This document shows positions 25,266 to 33,058 of a stretch of 64,000 nucleotides of DNA, piece by piece (within the stretch, counting starts at the first letter, position 1; every line of letters begins with the position of its first letter). The notes under the pieces were generated by a model. It was not told the DNA's origin, searched no databases, and saw only the letters and a list, made by a program, of their open reading frames with translations. Location of the stretch: positions 55,277 through 119,276 of the forward strand of contig WQVH01000001.1 of assembly GCA_009781695.1 (NCBI GenBank), read 5' to 3'. A program made the translations under genes and the position numbers. The stretch comes from Oscillospiraceae bacterium (lineage in GTDB: Bacteria; Bacillota; Clostridia; Oscillospirales; Oscillospiraceae).

Positions 25266-26972
25266 TTATTCCTCCTTCTCGGAGCCTGAGTAGTGTACGT
25301 GTAAAAGCTCGTGTACACGTCCTTTGAGTAATCCATTATAAAGCGGCATTGCCAATGGATTTTCTTCTGAACGTTTAAAGCTACACATCTTATCCGCAGC
25401 ATAAAGCCCCTTGCCGCGCGCATCTACTTCGCTTTCCGGCACATAAGGCTGTCCGGCTCCGCTGACACATCCGCCGGGGCAAGCCATACATTCGACAAAG
25501 TCAAACTGCTCACCGGCTTTGATGCGCTCGATCAAATCACGGACATTGCCTAAACCACTGACTACCGCGATCCGAAGTTCCCGATCGCCCACTTTGACTT
25601 TGGCTTCTTTTACACCCTTCATGCCTCGCACGCCTTGCAGTGCGATGGTGTGCAGTCCGATTGCAGACTTGTCTGAGGAAATACGGCGCAAAACAGCTTC
25701 TGTAACGCCGCCCGAAACGCCAAATATCACGCCGGCACCCGTTCTGATACCAAAAGGAGAATCTACAGCCTCAGGCTCCAGCTCTTCAAAAACAAGCCCC
25801 GACTCCCTGATCATCTGTATCAGCCCTTGTGTCGTAATGACATAATCTACTCTCGGCACACCATCTACTTCGAACTCTTTGCGTTTGCATTCATATTTTT
25901 TCGCCGTACAGGGCATGATGGCAACATGGATGACCTTGCGTGTGCTCGATGCAAAACGCTCTTTTACAACTGAGGCGAGCATTTGCATGGGGGAGCGGCA
26001 TGTGGATACATGCGGCATAAGCTCCGGATAGTTCTTTTCGCAATAGGTTACCCACGCAGGGCAGCATGATGTAAATAACGGAAATCCTGAATTTGCTGCA
26101 TCTGACTCTAAGCGATCAAGCAGCTCTTTAGCCTCTTCGAGCACGGTTAGGTCAGCACCTGTGGATGTGTCAAATATTTCATCAAATCCTAAACGGCGAA
26201 GCGCCGCTACGATTTTGCCCATCGCATTTTCACCTTCGGCAAAGCCAAATTGCTTACCCAAAGCGACCCTGACCGCAGGGGCAATCTGGACGGTGACTTT
26301 TACATTTTCATCGTCTAGTTCTTTCCACAATTGTTCAGTATCTTTTTTAATCACCAGCGCACCGGTGGGGCAAACCGCAGCGCATTGTCCGCAACCGACA
26401 CAGTTTGATTCTGCCAGAGGCTCATCAAAGGCAGTGCTGATGGTCATATTGGAACCGCGCCATGCAAAATCTATTGCGCCGACTTTTTGCACTTCATCAC
26501 ACATCCGCACACAGTCACCGCACAGGATACACTTGCTCTGATCTTTGGTAATGCAATGTGACGATGTATCACGTACAGGTTCTGTTGCCGTATTGGGGAA
26601 GCGCACTGCATCGACATTAAAGCGCTTGGCCAAATCTTGCAGTTTACAGTTGCCGTTGCGCTCACAAATGGTGCAGTCACGGCAGTGATTACTCAGCAGC
26701 AACTCCAATATCATCTTGCGATATTTGCGCAGACGTTGGGTGTTTGTACGGATCTCCATGCCGGGCCAAGGCTGTGCCGAACAGGCTGCATCCAAATTAC
26801 CTTTGCTATCTTCGATAATGCACATACGGCATGCCCCATAAATCGAAAGTTCGGAATGATAGCAGAAAGTTGGCAATTCAATACCGGCTTTCCGGATCAT
26901 CTGGAGAAGATTTTTCTCGCCCTCTATTTCAACAGGAATACCATCTATGATCATAAACTCTTTTGTTTCCAT
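25266..26972 (-). CDS. hydA: [FeFe] hydrogenase catalytic subunit HydA, set 2
   Basis: This 568-residue paralogue of the set 1 HydA lacks the C-terminal [2Fe-2S] domain. It has the plant-type [2Fe-2S] site (Cys37, 48, 51, 64), the His-Cys3 [4Fe-4S] site in NHCRDCTICERNGNC, two [4Fe-4S] sites (CILCGDCVRMC and CVGCGQCAAVC) and canonical H-cluster motifs TSCCPAW, MPCTAKK and MACPGGCVSGAGQ. It begins 3 bp after the NuoF-like gene. A catalytic hydrogenase working with NAD(H) through its NuoEF partners is expected. Confidence 0.93.
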   Translation of the reverse strand: METKEFMIIDGIPVEIEGEKNLLQMIRKAGIELPTFCYHSELSIYGACRMCIIEDSKGNLDAACSAQPWPGMEIRTNTQRLRKYRKMILELLLSNHCRDCTICERNGNCKLQDLAKRFNVDAVRFPNTATEPVRDTSSHCITKDQSKCILCGDCVRMCDEVQKVGAIDFAWRGSNMTISTAFDEPLAESNCVGCGQCAAVCPTGALVIKKDTEQLWKELDDENVKVTVQIAPAVRVALGKQFGFAEGENAMGKIVAALRRLGFDEIFDTSTGADLTVLEEAKELLDRLESDAANSGFPLFTSCCPAWVTYCEKNYPELMPHVSTCRSPMQMLASVVKERFASSTRKVIHVAIMPCTAKKYECKRKEFEVDGVPRVDYVITTQGLIQMIRESGLVFEELEPEAVDSPFGIRTGAGVIFGVSGGVTEAVLRRISSDKSAIGLHTIALQGVRGMKGVKEAKVKVGDRELRIAVVSGLGNVRDLIERIKAGEQFDFVECMACPGGCVSGAGQPYVPESEVDARGKGLYAADKMCSFKRSEENPLAMPLYNGLLKGRVHELLHVHYSGSEKEE

Positions 26973-26975
26973 CTC

Positions 26976-28853
26976 TTACTCCTCCTTGATTGCATCGAAT
27001 GGGCAAGCATCAATGCAAACTCCGCATTTTACACATGTGCTCTGGTCAATGACAAATGGTTCTTTGACTTTGCCGGATATTGCATTCACCGGGCAGACCT
27101 TGGTACACTTCGTGCAACCCTTACATAATTCTTCCACGATCAAGATACGCTTTAACTTTTCACAGCTGGCTGTAGCGCAGCGTTTTTCGTTGATGTGCTG
27201 CTCATATTCTTCCCTAAATGAATTCAAGGTGCTCACGACAGGGGAGGTTGCAGTCTTACCCAAGCCGCAGAGTGATGTATTACCGATTGTGTCAGACAAT
27301 TCGTAGAGCATATCAATATCCTCAGGCTTGCCTTCACCGGATACAATTCTGTCGAGAATTTCAAGCATACGCTTGGTGCCCTCGCGACAAGGCACGCACT
27401 TACCGCAAGATTCAAATTGGGTAAAGTTCATAAAGAAGCGCGCCACACCGACCATACATGTATTATGATCCATTACGACCAGTCCTCCGGAACCGATCAT
27501 CGCTCCGGCTTTGGTGAGCGAATCAAAGTCAAGCGATAAGTCTAAATCTTTTTCGGTCAAGCAACCGCCCGAAGGTCCGCCGATTTGTACGGCTTTAAAT
27601 TGTGTGTCGTCTTTCATGCCGCCGCCGATATCGAAGATAACCTCTCTGAGTGTTGTACCCATCGGCACTTCAATAAGACCTGTGTTTGTAATATTACCTG
27701 TAAGTGCAAATGCCTTGGTGCCGGGACTGCTTTCCGTTCCGATGTTTCTAAACCACTGTGCACCCTTGTTTATGATGATCGGTACATTGGCAAATGTCTC
27801 TACATTGTTAAGTACCGTCGGCAGACCGAACAAACCTTGTTCAACCGTTCTGGGCGGCTTCGTTCTGGGCATACCGCGCTTGCCCTCTATTGAAGCGGTC
27901 AAGGCACTGCCTTCACCACAGACGAATGCGCCCGCACCGCGGTTGATATGAATGTCAAAAGAAAATCCGCTGCCCAGAATGTTTTCACCCAACAATCCCA
28001 GCTCTTTTGCTTGGGAGATGGCATTGCGCAAGCGCTTAACCGCTACGGGGTACTCTGCACGCACATAGATATAGCCCTCGGAAGCACCGCACAGCATACC
28101 GGCGATCATGATGCCCTCTAACATGAGGTGCGGGTCGCCTTCCATAATGCTGCGATCCATAAATGCACCGGGATCACCCTCGTCACCATTACACACGACA
28201 TATTTGGGTGTGGCTTTTTGACGGCGTACCGATGTCCATTTTCTGCCCAATGGGAAACCGCCGCCGCCTCTGCCGCGTAAGTTCGCCACATTGAGTTCCT
28301 CCATAGCGGTATCGCCATCTATGTCAAATAACACCTTTTCAAAAGCTGCATATCCGCCAATGGATAAGTATTCATGAATGGAGTTTGCATCGATATGTCC
28401 GCAATGTTCCAGCACGACTCTTTGTTGCTTCTTGTAAAAAGGAATTTCCTCTTGCAGCTTAAACGAAGTGCCGTTTGATTTGTAGGCAAGTCTCTCTACA
28501 TGAGCGCCTTTGACGACGGTCTCTTCGACAATTTCTTTACAATCTTCCGCTTTGACTTTGACATAGAGATAGCCTTGAGGTTCAATTCTGACCAGTGTAC
28601 CCATCTCGCAGAAGCCATGGCAACCGCATTCCTTTATGCCTACGGCATCCGGGTTGTGCGCTGCAATGTCCAGTTCCACTTCACAGGCGATATTCTTTTC
28701 CTTGAGTGCAGCTTTTAGGCTATCGAGCACTTCAAGCGCACCGCTGGCGATACAACCTGTACCTGCGCATACTTTGATCTTTTTGGTTTGAACGTTTGCA
28801 GCTTCTTGGCATGATGAGCGCAACGCGATTAAATCTTGTCGGTTCTTAAGCAT
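26976..28853 (-). CDS. hydB: NuoF-like flavoprotein subunit HydB, set 2
   Basis: The 625-residue subunit has an N-terminal thioredoxin-like [2Fe-2S] domain (CAGTGC; GCHGFC), the FMN/NADH core (GRGGGGFPLGRKW; NGDEGDPGAFMDR; GAGAFVCGEGSAL), the NuoF [4Fe-4S] site ESCGKCVPCREGT and two C-terminal clusters (CKGCTKCTKVCP; CVKCGVCIDACP). In GEGSAL, Gly-Ser replaces the usual Glu-Thr. The start overlaps the end of NuoE by 8 bp. It is the paralogue of the gene at 22386. Confidence 0.93.
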   Translation of the reverse strand: MLKNRQDLIALRSSCQEAANVQTKKIKVCAGTGCIASGALEVLDSLKAALKEKNIACEVELDIAAHNPDAVGIKECGCHGFCEMGTLVRIEPQGYLYVKVKAEDCKEIVEETVVKGAHVERLAYKSNGTSFKLQEEIPFYKKQQRVVLEHCGHIDANSIHEYLSIGGYAAFEKVLFDIDGDTAMEELNVANLRGRGGGGFPLGRKWTSVRRQKATPKYVVCNGDEGDPGAFMDRSIMEGDPHLMLEGIMIAGMLCGASEGYIYVRAEYPVAVKRLRNAISQAKELGLLGENILGSGFSFDIHINRGAGAFVCGEGSALTASIEGKRGMPRTKPPRTVEQGLFGLPTVLNNVETFANVPIIINKGAQWFRNIGTESSPGTKAFALTGNITNTGLIEVPMGTTLREVIFDIGGGMKDDTQFKAVQIGGPSGGCLTEKDLDLSLDFDSLTKAGAMIGSGGLVVMDHNTCMVGVARFFMNFTQFESCGKCVPCREGTKRMLEILDRIVSGEGKPEDIDMLYELSDTIGNTSLCGLGKTATSPVVSTLNSFREEYEQHINEKRCATASCEKLKRILIVEELCKGCTKCTKVCPVNAISGKVKEPFVIDQSTCVKCGVCIDACPFDAIKEE

Positions 28854-29331
28854 TCGCCTCTACCTCCTTTAGCTCTGCCAGCAGTTGCGCTGACGAATCA
28901 GGGGTCACCGCAGGATAAACTTTGTCATTGACTGTGATTACCGGAGCCAATCCGCAAGCACCTAGGCATGATACGGTTTCCACTGTGAAGAGCAAGTCTT
29001 CGGTTGTATGCTCATTTTCCAGAAGTTTCAGTTCTTTTTTCATCCGATTTAAGATCGGTATGGACTTTCTTACATGACAGGCTGTGCCATCGCAAACTTT
29101 GATGACATACTTTCCTTTGGGTTCAAGTGAGAAGTTTTCGTAAAATGTCGCTACCGAGAAAATCCTTGACTGACTGAGTCCCGTGGCTTTGGACACTTGC
29201 GCGAAAATTTCCTTGGGCAGATATTTGTAATGATCTTGAATATCCTGCAATATGGAAATAACTGCGCTGGGATCGTGGCGATAAATGCCTAAAATCCCAT
29301 CAACTACCGTTGGATCAAATGCTTCGTTCAT
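28846..29331 (-). CDS. hydC: NuoE-like [2Fe-2S] subunit HydC, set 2
   Basis: The 161-residue protein has the helical N-terminal part with VISILQDIQDHYKYLPKE and the [2Fe-2S] ligands in CDGTACHVR and CLGACGLAP. It is preceded by an 83-bp gap after the phosphatase gene, where no clear terminator is seen, so it probably belongs to the same transcript as the sensory hydrogenase and phosphatase. Confidence 0.92.
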   Translation of the reverse strand: MNEAFDPTVVDGILGIYRHDPSAVISILQDIQDHYKYLPKEIFAQVSKATGLSQSRIFSVATFYENFSLEPKGKYVIKVCDGTACHVRKSIPILNRMKKELKLLENEHTTEDLLFTVETVSCLGACGLAPVITVNDKVYPAVTPDSSAQLLAELKEVEANA

Positions 29332-29414
29332 AATGTGTGGAGTCCCCCTTGTCTCTTATTTATATTAAGTTTCAGATCGTGTGCGTCTTGATAGACCCCG
29401 GGTTTAAACACCAT

Positions 29415-30587
29415 CTAAAAATAATTAACACTGATACGCTTGCCCATCTTTCTAAGCGTTTCTGAAAGCTCTTCGATCAGCCGCATTTTTATGCTAAATC
29501 CAATCGGCAGATCAGGATTTTGGTGTGCAGGATTTACCGCCATGCCCACAAAGAAGCTGATGTCGGTAGCCTCTTCGAACAATAAATACGCAATCAGAGA
29601 AGCAGCATCCTTCTGTACACTCCATGTTCGGTAAAATTTATTATCAGCAAGATAATCTTGCGCATAAAGCAGTACACGGCTGATGGTAATGACCCCTTCG
29701 GTAACCAAGTCCACCCCGTCAATTTTTGCGGTAGGCGGAATACTGGGATCAATATAAACCAGCGATGTCTTAAGTTCCTCATTAAGATACGTTGCGGCCA
29801 ATTTCGATGTTGTACCGCCGCACACGATATGTTTGCCTTCCTTACAGAAAAATGACGACATCATTTGATTTAAATCCGAAGTCTCCGAAGGAGGCCCTAT
29901 GAGCAGGTTTGCATGTTTTCTGGGGCGTATTTTTATAACGCATGCCGTGGTATCATCGCCCGGCTCTTCCTCATATAGGTCATTACATGCGTCTACCAAA
30001 AAGGTAGCCATCGTCTTCGCGGTATGCTTGGGACTGTATTTGCGCTCTAAGTATTTGATGACGTCTTTTTGTGGCCAACCAAAACTGAGCGTCTTGCCTA
30101 CACCGGCATGTATCACACCGTCACTGACGGCAACTAAGACATCATTTTCAATAAGTGATACCCGTGAAATATTGATTGTTTTACCGCCCATTTCCATCGA
30201 GGTCTCAGGCAAATCAAGCGATTTTCCTTTTCTCATAAAAATCACACGTGGGTTGTCATACTGTATGATTTCAGCTTCTTCACTGTTGAGTATGCGGATG
30301 ATGGTAAATGTCGAATAGGCAACCTTGCGCACCTCGCAGACCGGAAGCGTTGCGACAATGGCCGAAAGACACTCTTCAATATCCATGGATGCCGCAACCA
30401 TGGTTGCAATGATCTTTGCGGTCAGTATAGACAGTATACTGGCCTTAACGCCGCTGCCCAAGCCGTCAGTCAAAACGACCACTACTTCACCATTTTCGTT
30501 TTCAACCATCTCCACGGTGTCTCCGCAGAGCTCCTCGCCGAATTTGTTCAGACTATATGTCCCTATGTCTGTGAAGAAGTTATTCAT
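29415..30587 (-). CDS. SpoIIE/PP2C-type serine phosphatase linked to the sensory hydrogenase
   Basis: The first 220 residues of 390 form a PP2C-type phosphatase domain. The metal-binding acidic motifs are VVVLTDGLGSG, VAVSDGVIHAG and EPGDDTTACV. The rest is a helical/beta region with GPPSETSDLNQMM and CGGTTSKLAA and no transmembrane segment, so the protein is cytosolic. It overlaps the sensory hydrogenase gene by 8 bp. In other Clostridia, group C [FeFe] hydrogenases are encoded beside Ser/Thr phosphatases or kinases, which suggests H2-dependent protein dephosphorylation. The target is unknown. Confidence 0.85.
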   Translation of the reverse strand: MNNFFTDIGTYSLNKFGEELCGDTVEMVENENGEVVVVLTDGLGSGVKASILSILTAKIIATMVAASMDIEECLSAIVATLPVCEVRKVAYSTFTIIRILNSEEAEIIQYDNPRVIFMRKGKSLDLPETSMEMGGKTINISRVSLIENDVLVAVSDGVIHAGVGKTLSFGWPQKDVIKYLERKYSPKHTAKTMATFLVDACNDLYEEEPGDDTTACVIKIRPRKHANLLIGPPSETSDLNQMMSSFFCKEGKHIVCGGTTSKLAATYLNEELKTSLVYIDPSIPPTAKIDGVDLVTEGVITISRVLLYAQDYLADNKFYRTWSVQKDAASLIAYLLFEEATDISFFVGMAVNPAHQNPDLPIGFSIKMRLIEELSETLRKMGKRISVNYF

Positions 30588-32259
30588 TACGCAGAGTCTC
30601 CTTTAGCTTAGAGAGCGCTATTTTCGTCTCTGCGGTGGTCTCGCCCAAAAGTGAGGCAATCTCTTGTACGGTCGCCATCTGCTTTTCAATGACTTTGTCC
30701 GTAATTTCTATCGTTCTTTGATCACGTGCTTCTTTAATCTCTCTGGCGGTTTCCTTTTCGGTAATGTCGCGCATAATGGCTAAGACCACATGGAATGTCG
30801 TGTCATGAATGACGGATAAGGATACATGTATGGCATACTCTGCCAGATAGACTTTTTGCTCATGGATATCCTGCGATGTTTCCAAAACTTCGAGAAATGG
30901 TTCGGGATCAAGTATCATGGAAATGTGCTTGCCCAATACTTTTTTTTGCTCACCTATGTTAAAAAGCCTACATCCGGCTGCATTGATCTGCTGAATTTGG
31001 AGCTTTTCATTCATTGCGACCACAGCGCTCAATGAGTTGCTGATGATGATATCGGAAAAGCTCTGCGCCCGCTCCATAAGATAGGGCATACACATCACTT
31101 CTTCAGACTTTCCGCTAATGGTCGCTACGACTTTCTCACGGCAGGTATCATAACCGCAACTGCCGCAATCAAGTTCATCTTCCGGCTTGGATTTGCCAAT
31201 TCTGAGCAAGGCTTCTGCAATTGTCTGCTCATCTAACTTCGGCGTGTGCACCGGTTGCGGTGCAATGGTCTTATCAAGTAATGCCGCATCCGGCATATCA
31301 ATCTGAAAATCCGTATTTCCTGCCTGTTTTTCTATGTAGAGCGCACTGCTTATCGGCGAAAATTTGCCCGAACTCATGACCGGGCCGCCGATACAACTGC
31401 CCTCACATGCAGACATTTCAATAAAGCAGCGGTCGGAAATGCGTCCTGCACAAATGTCCTCTAGTGCAGCCATGCACTGATCCATACCGCAAATCGTCAA
31501 ATAACGATAGTCCTTATGATATACGCCCAGACTGCGAATGATCCCACCTTCAACAGGGAAAAGCCGCGCTCTGCCTCCGGGCTGCATGACCTCTTCAAGA
31601 TGGAGCTCTACGCCTTCAGCTGCAAGCCATGCGGACAGACCTTCAAACGATATGACACAGTCTACGATGTCGGGATATTTGTCCGCTTCATCTTTTTTGG
31701 ATATGCATGGGCCGAAAAATACCGTTTTGACACCGGGATGCTCCCTTTTTATGGATGCGCTGTGCGCTTGCATCGGAGACTGCACTTTGGCCAGATACTT
31801 GAGTGCCTCAGGATAATATCGCTGTATGAGTACATTGACCGTATGACAACAAGATGAAATCACAATAGGCTGTACTCCGCTATCAATGAGTTGCTGGTAA
31901 TGCGCCTTGACTATGGTCGCGCCTACTGCGGTCTCTTCTACACCATCAAAGCCCAGTGCACACAGGGCTTCTTTCATGGCCTCAATGCTGACTCCCGGAA
32001 AACCGGCCGCAAAAGAGGGTGCAATGCTCGCATAGACCGGCGCTGCTTCTTCAAGCAGTCTCTTTGCAGTAGGCAAGTCATCACGAATCACCTTGGCATG
32101 TTGCGGGCAACACACATAACAACGCCCGCACAGCACACATTCATCCTGAACGATACTGGCTTGGTTTAAGTTAAAGCTTATCGCCTTTATCGGACAGTTA
32201 CGAATGCATTTGTAGCAATTTTTGCAATTGTTCTTTTTCACTTTAAGGCATTCATTCAT
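30580..32259 (-). CDS. Sensory [FeFe] hydrogenase with PAS domain (group C, HydS-like)
   Basis: ATG 32259 is chosen because GAGGTG lies 8 bases upstream; ATG 32292 has no such site. In order the protein has two [4Fe-4S] clusters (CKNCYKCIRNCP; CVLCGRCYVCCP), an H-cluster domain with diverged motifs (SSCCHTV, GPCISKK, SACEGSCIGGP), an Fe-S motif CGSCGYDTC, a PAS domain (about 420-520) and a coiled C-terminus. The architecture and the His in place of the canonical Pro in the first motif are those of sensory group C enzymes rather than catalytic ones. It heads the operon, with a consensus promoter upstream, and overlaps the phosphatase gene. Confidence 0.88.
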   Translation of the reverse strand: MNECLKVKKNNCKNCYKCIRNCPIKAISFNLNQASIVQDECVLCGRCYVCCPQHAKVIRDDLPTAKRLLEEAAPVYASIAPSFAAGFPGVSIEAMKEALCALGFDGVEETAVGATIVKAHYQQLIDSGVQPIVISSCCHTVNVLIQRYYPEALKYLAKVQSPMQAHSASIKREHPGVKTVFFGPCISKKDEADKYPDIVDCVISFEGLSAWLAAEGVELHLEEVMQPGGRARLFPVEGGIIRSLGVYHKDYRYLTICGMDQCMAALEDICAGRISDRCFIEMSACEGSCIGGPVMSSGKFSPISSALYIEKQAGNTDFQIDMPDAALLDKTIAPQPVHTPKLDEQTIAEALLRIGKSKPEDELDCGSCGYDTCREKVVATISGKSEEVMCMPYLMERAQSFSDIIISNSLSAVVAMNEKLQIQQINAAGCRLFNIGEQKKVLGKHISMILDPEPFLEVLETSQDIHEQKVYLAEYAIHVSLSVIHDTTFHVVLAIMRDITEKETAREIKEARDQRTIEITDKVIEKQMATVQEIASLLGETTAETKIALSKLKETLRNE

Positions 32260-32320
32260 CAAATGCACCTCAAACAGTGGTGGGTCACCCATGCGTCGTC
32301 ATCATTGAAATTCACTAATT

Positions 32321-32349
32321 ATTATACTTTTCGATAATACGCATGTCAA
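32321..32349 (-). promoter_or_regulatory. Consensus promoter of the sensory hydrogenase operon
   Basis: TTGACA (32349-32344) and TATAAT (32326-32321) are separated by 17 bp, a perfect sigma-A consensus about 60 bp before the chosen start. Confidence 0.85.
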
Positions 32350-32464
32350 TGAATAATCGTTTTCTCAAGCAATTTCTCCAAGACGAACATCGGTATTTAC
32401 AAATGTTTGTCTGTCCATTTTTGCCATATATAAAAATTGACCAAAAAATTAACACAATTACACT

Positions 32465-32493
32465 TTTACAGGTTCTTTTTCCGGACATAATGT
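32465..32493 (+). promoter_or_regulatory. Promoter of the Stn-like operon
   Basis: TTTACA (32465-32470) and TAATGT (32488-32493) have a 17-bp spacer. An alternative extended -10 TGGTACACT ends at 32501. Both lie within or beside the palindrome at 32479-32509. Confidence 0.55.
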
Positions 32494-32509
32494 GGTACAC
32501 TGTCCGGAA
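32479..32509. promoter_or_regulatory. Perfect 9-bp palindrome, candidate operator
   Basis: TTCCGGACA (32479-32487) and TGTCCGGAA (32501-32509) form a perfect inverted repeat with 13 bases between, centred on the -10 region of the Stn-like operon. The sequence does not match the Rex consensus. A dimeric repressor that recognises TCCGGA-type half sites is the simplest reading. Confidence 0.65.
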
Positions 32510-32560
32510 GTAGACAATTTAAGAAATGCGCACTAACAAAAACTGATGTGAGGTGACTTC

Positions 32561-33058
32561 ATGTGTAACAACTGCGCACAGACCAGTCAATACTGGGAAC
32601 AATTTGAAGCAATCATGACCGATTTTTCAGGCGACCGATCTCAATTGATCCCTTTGCTTCAAAAGTTGCAAGATGCCTACGGCTACTTGCCCGCTGACAT
32701 TATCTCGCGACTTTCCGAACGCACAGGAATCTTTGTCTCCCAAATCATGGGCGTGATTACTTTTTACTCCCAATTCCGACTGGAGCCTGTTGGAGAAAAC
32801 ATCATAAGAATCTGCTTCGGCACCGCTTGCCACGTCATCGGTGCTGAGAATATCGCCGATGCCATATGCCGCGAATTGGGTGTCGCCCTAGGCGAGACCA
32901 CAGAAGACAGGCTCTTCACCGTAGAGTCCGTAGCCTGCCTCGGCTGCTGCTCGCTCGCTCCTGTAATCATGATCAACGAAGAGACCCACGGACGGCTGAC
33001 CCCGGATACCGCACGAGAAGTGATCCGGGAATTTAGATCGAGGGAGGCAAAAGCATGA
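32561..33058 (+). CDS. stnA: NuoE-like [2Fe-2S] subunit of the Stn-like transhydrogenase
   Basis: The 165-residue protein is the third NuoE paralogue in the window. It has the IPLLQKLQDAYGYLP helix and the ligand motifs CFGTACHV and CLGCCSLAP; the latter has Cys in place of the usual Ala. The N-terminus carries an extra CNNC pair not seen in the other two. It starts behind GAGGTG and overlaps the next gene by 4 bp. The symbol is given by subunit type in the Sporomusa-type Nfn complex. Confidence 0.85.
   Translation: MCNNCAQTSQYWEQFEAIMTDFSGDRSQLIPLLQKLQDAYGYLPADIISRLSERTGIFVSQIMGVITFYSQFRLEPVGENIIRICFGTACHVIGAENIADAICRELGVALGETTEDRLFTVESVACLGCCSLAPVIMINEETHGRLTPDTAREVIREFRSREAKA

Larger units (their letters stand above)
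32260..32560. other. Divergent control region of the hydrogenase and Stn-like operons
   Basis: This 301-bp AT-rich region without genes holds a consensus minus-strand promoter, a plus-strand promoter and a perfect palindrome overlapping it (all listed separately). Confidence 0.75.

Noticed and set aside
32430..32460. Rex operator upstream of the Stn-like operon
   Set aside because: A weak TTGTGTTAA-like half on the minus strand lacks a matching second half. It does not fit the Rex consensus.
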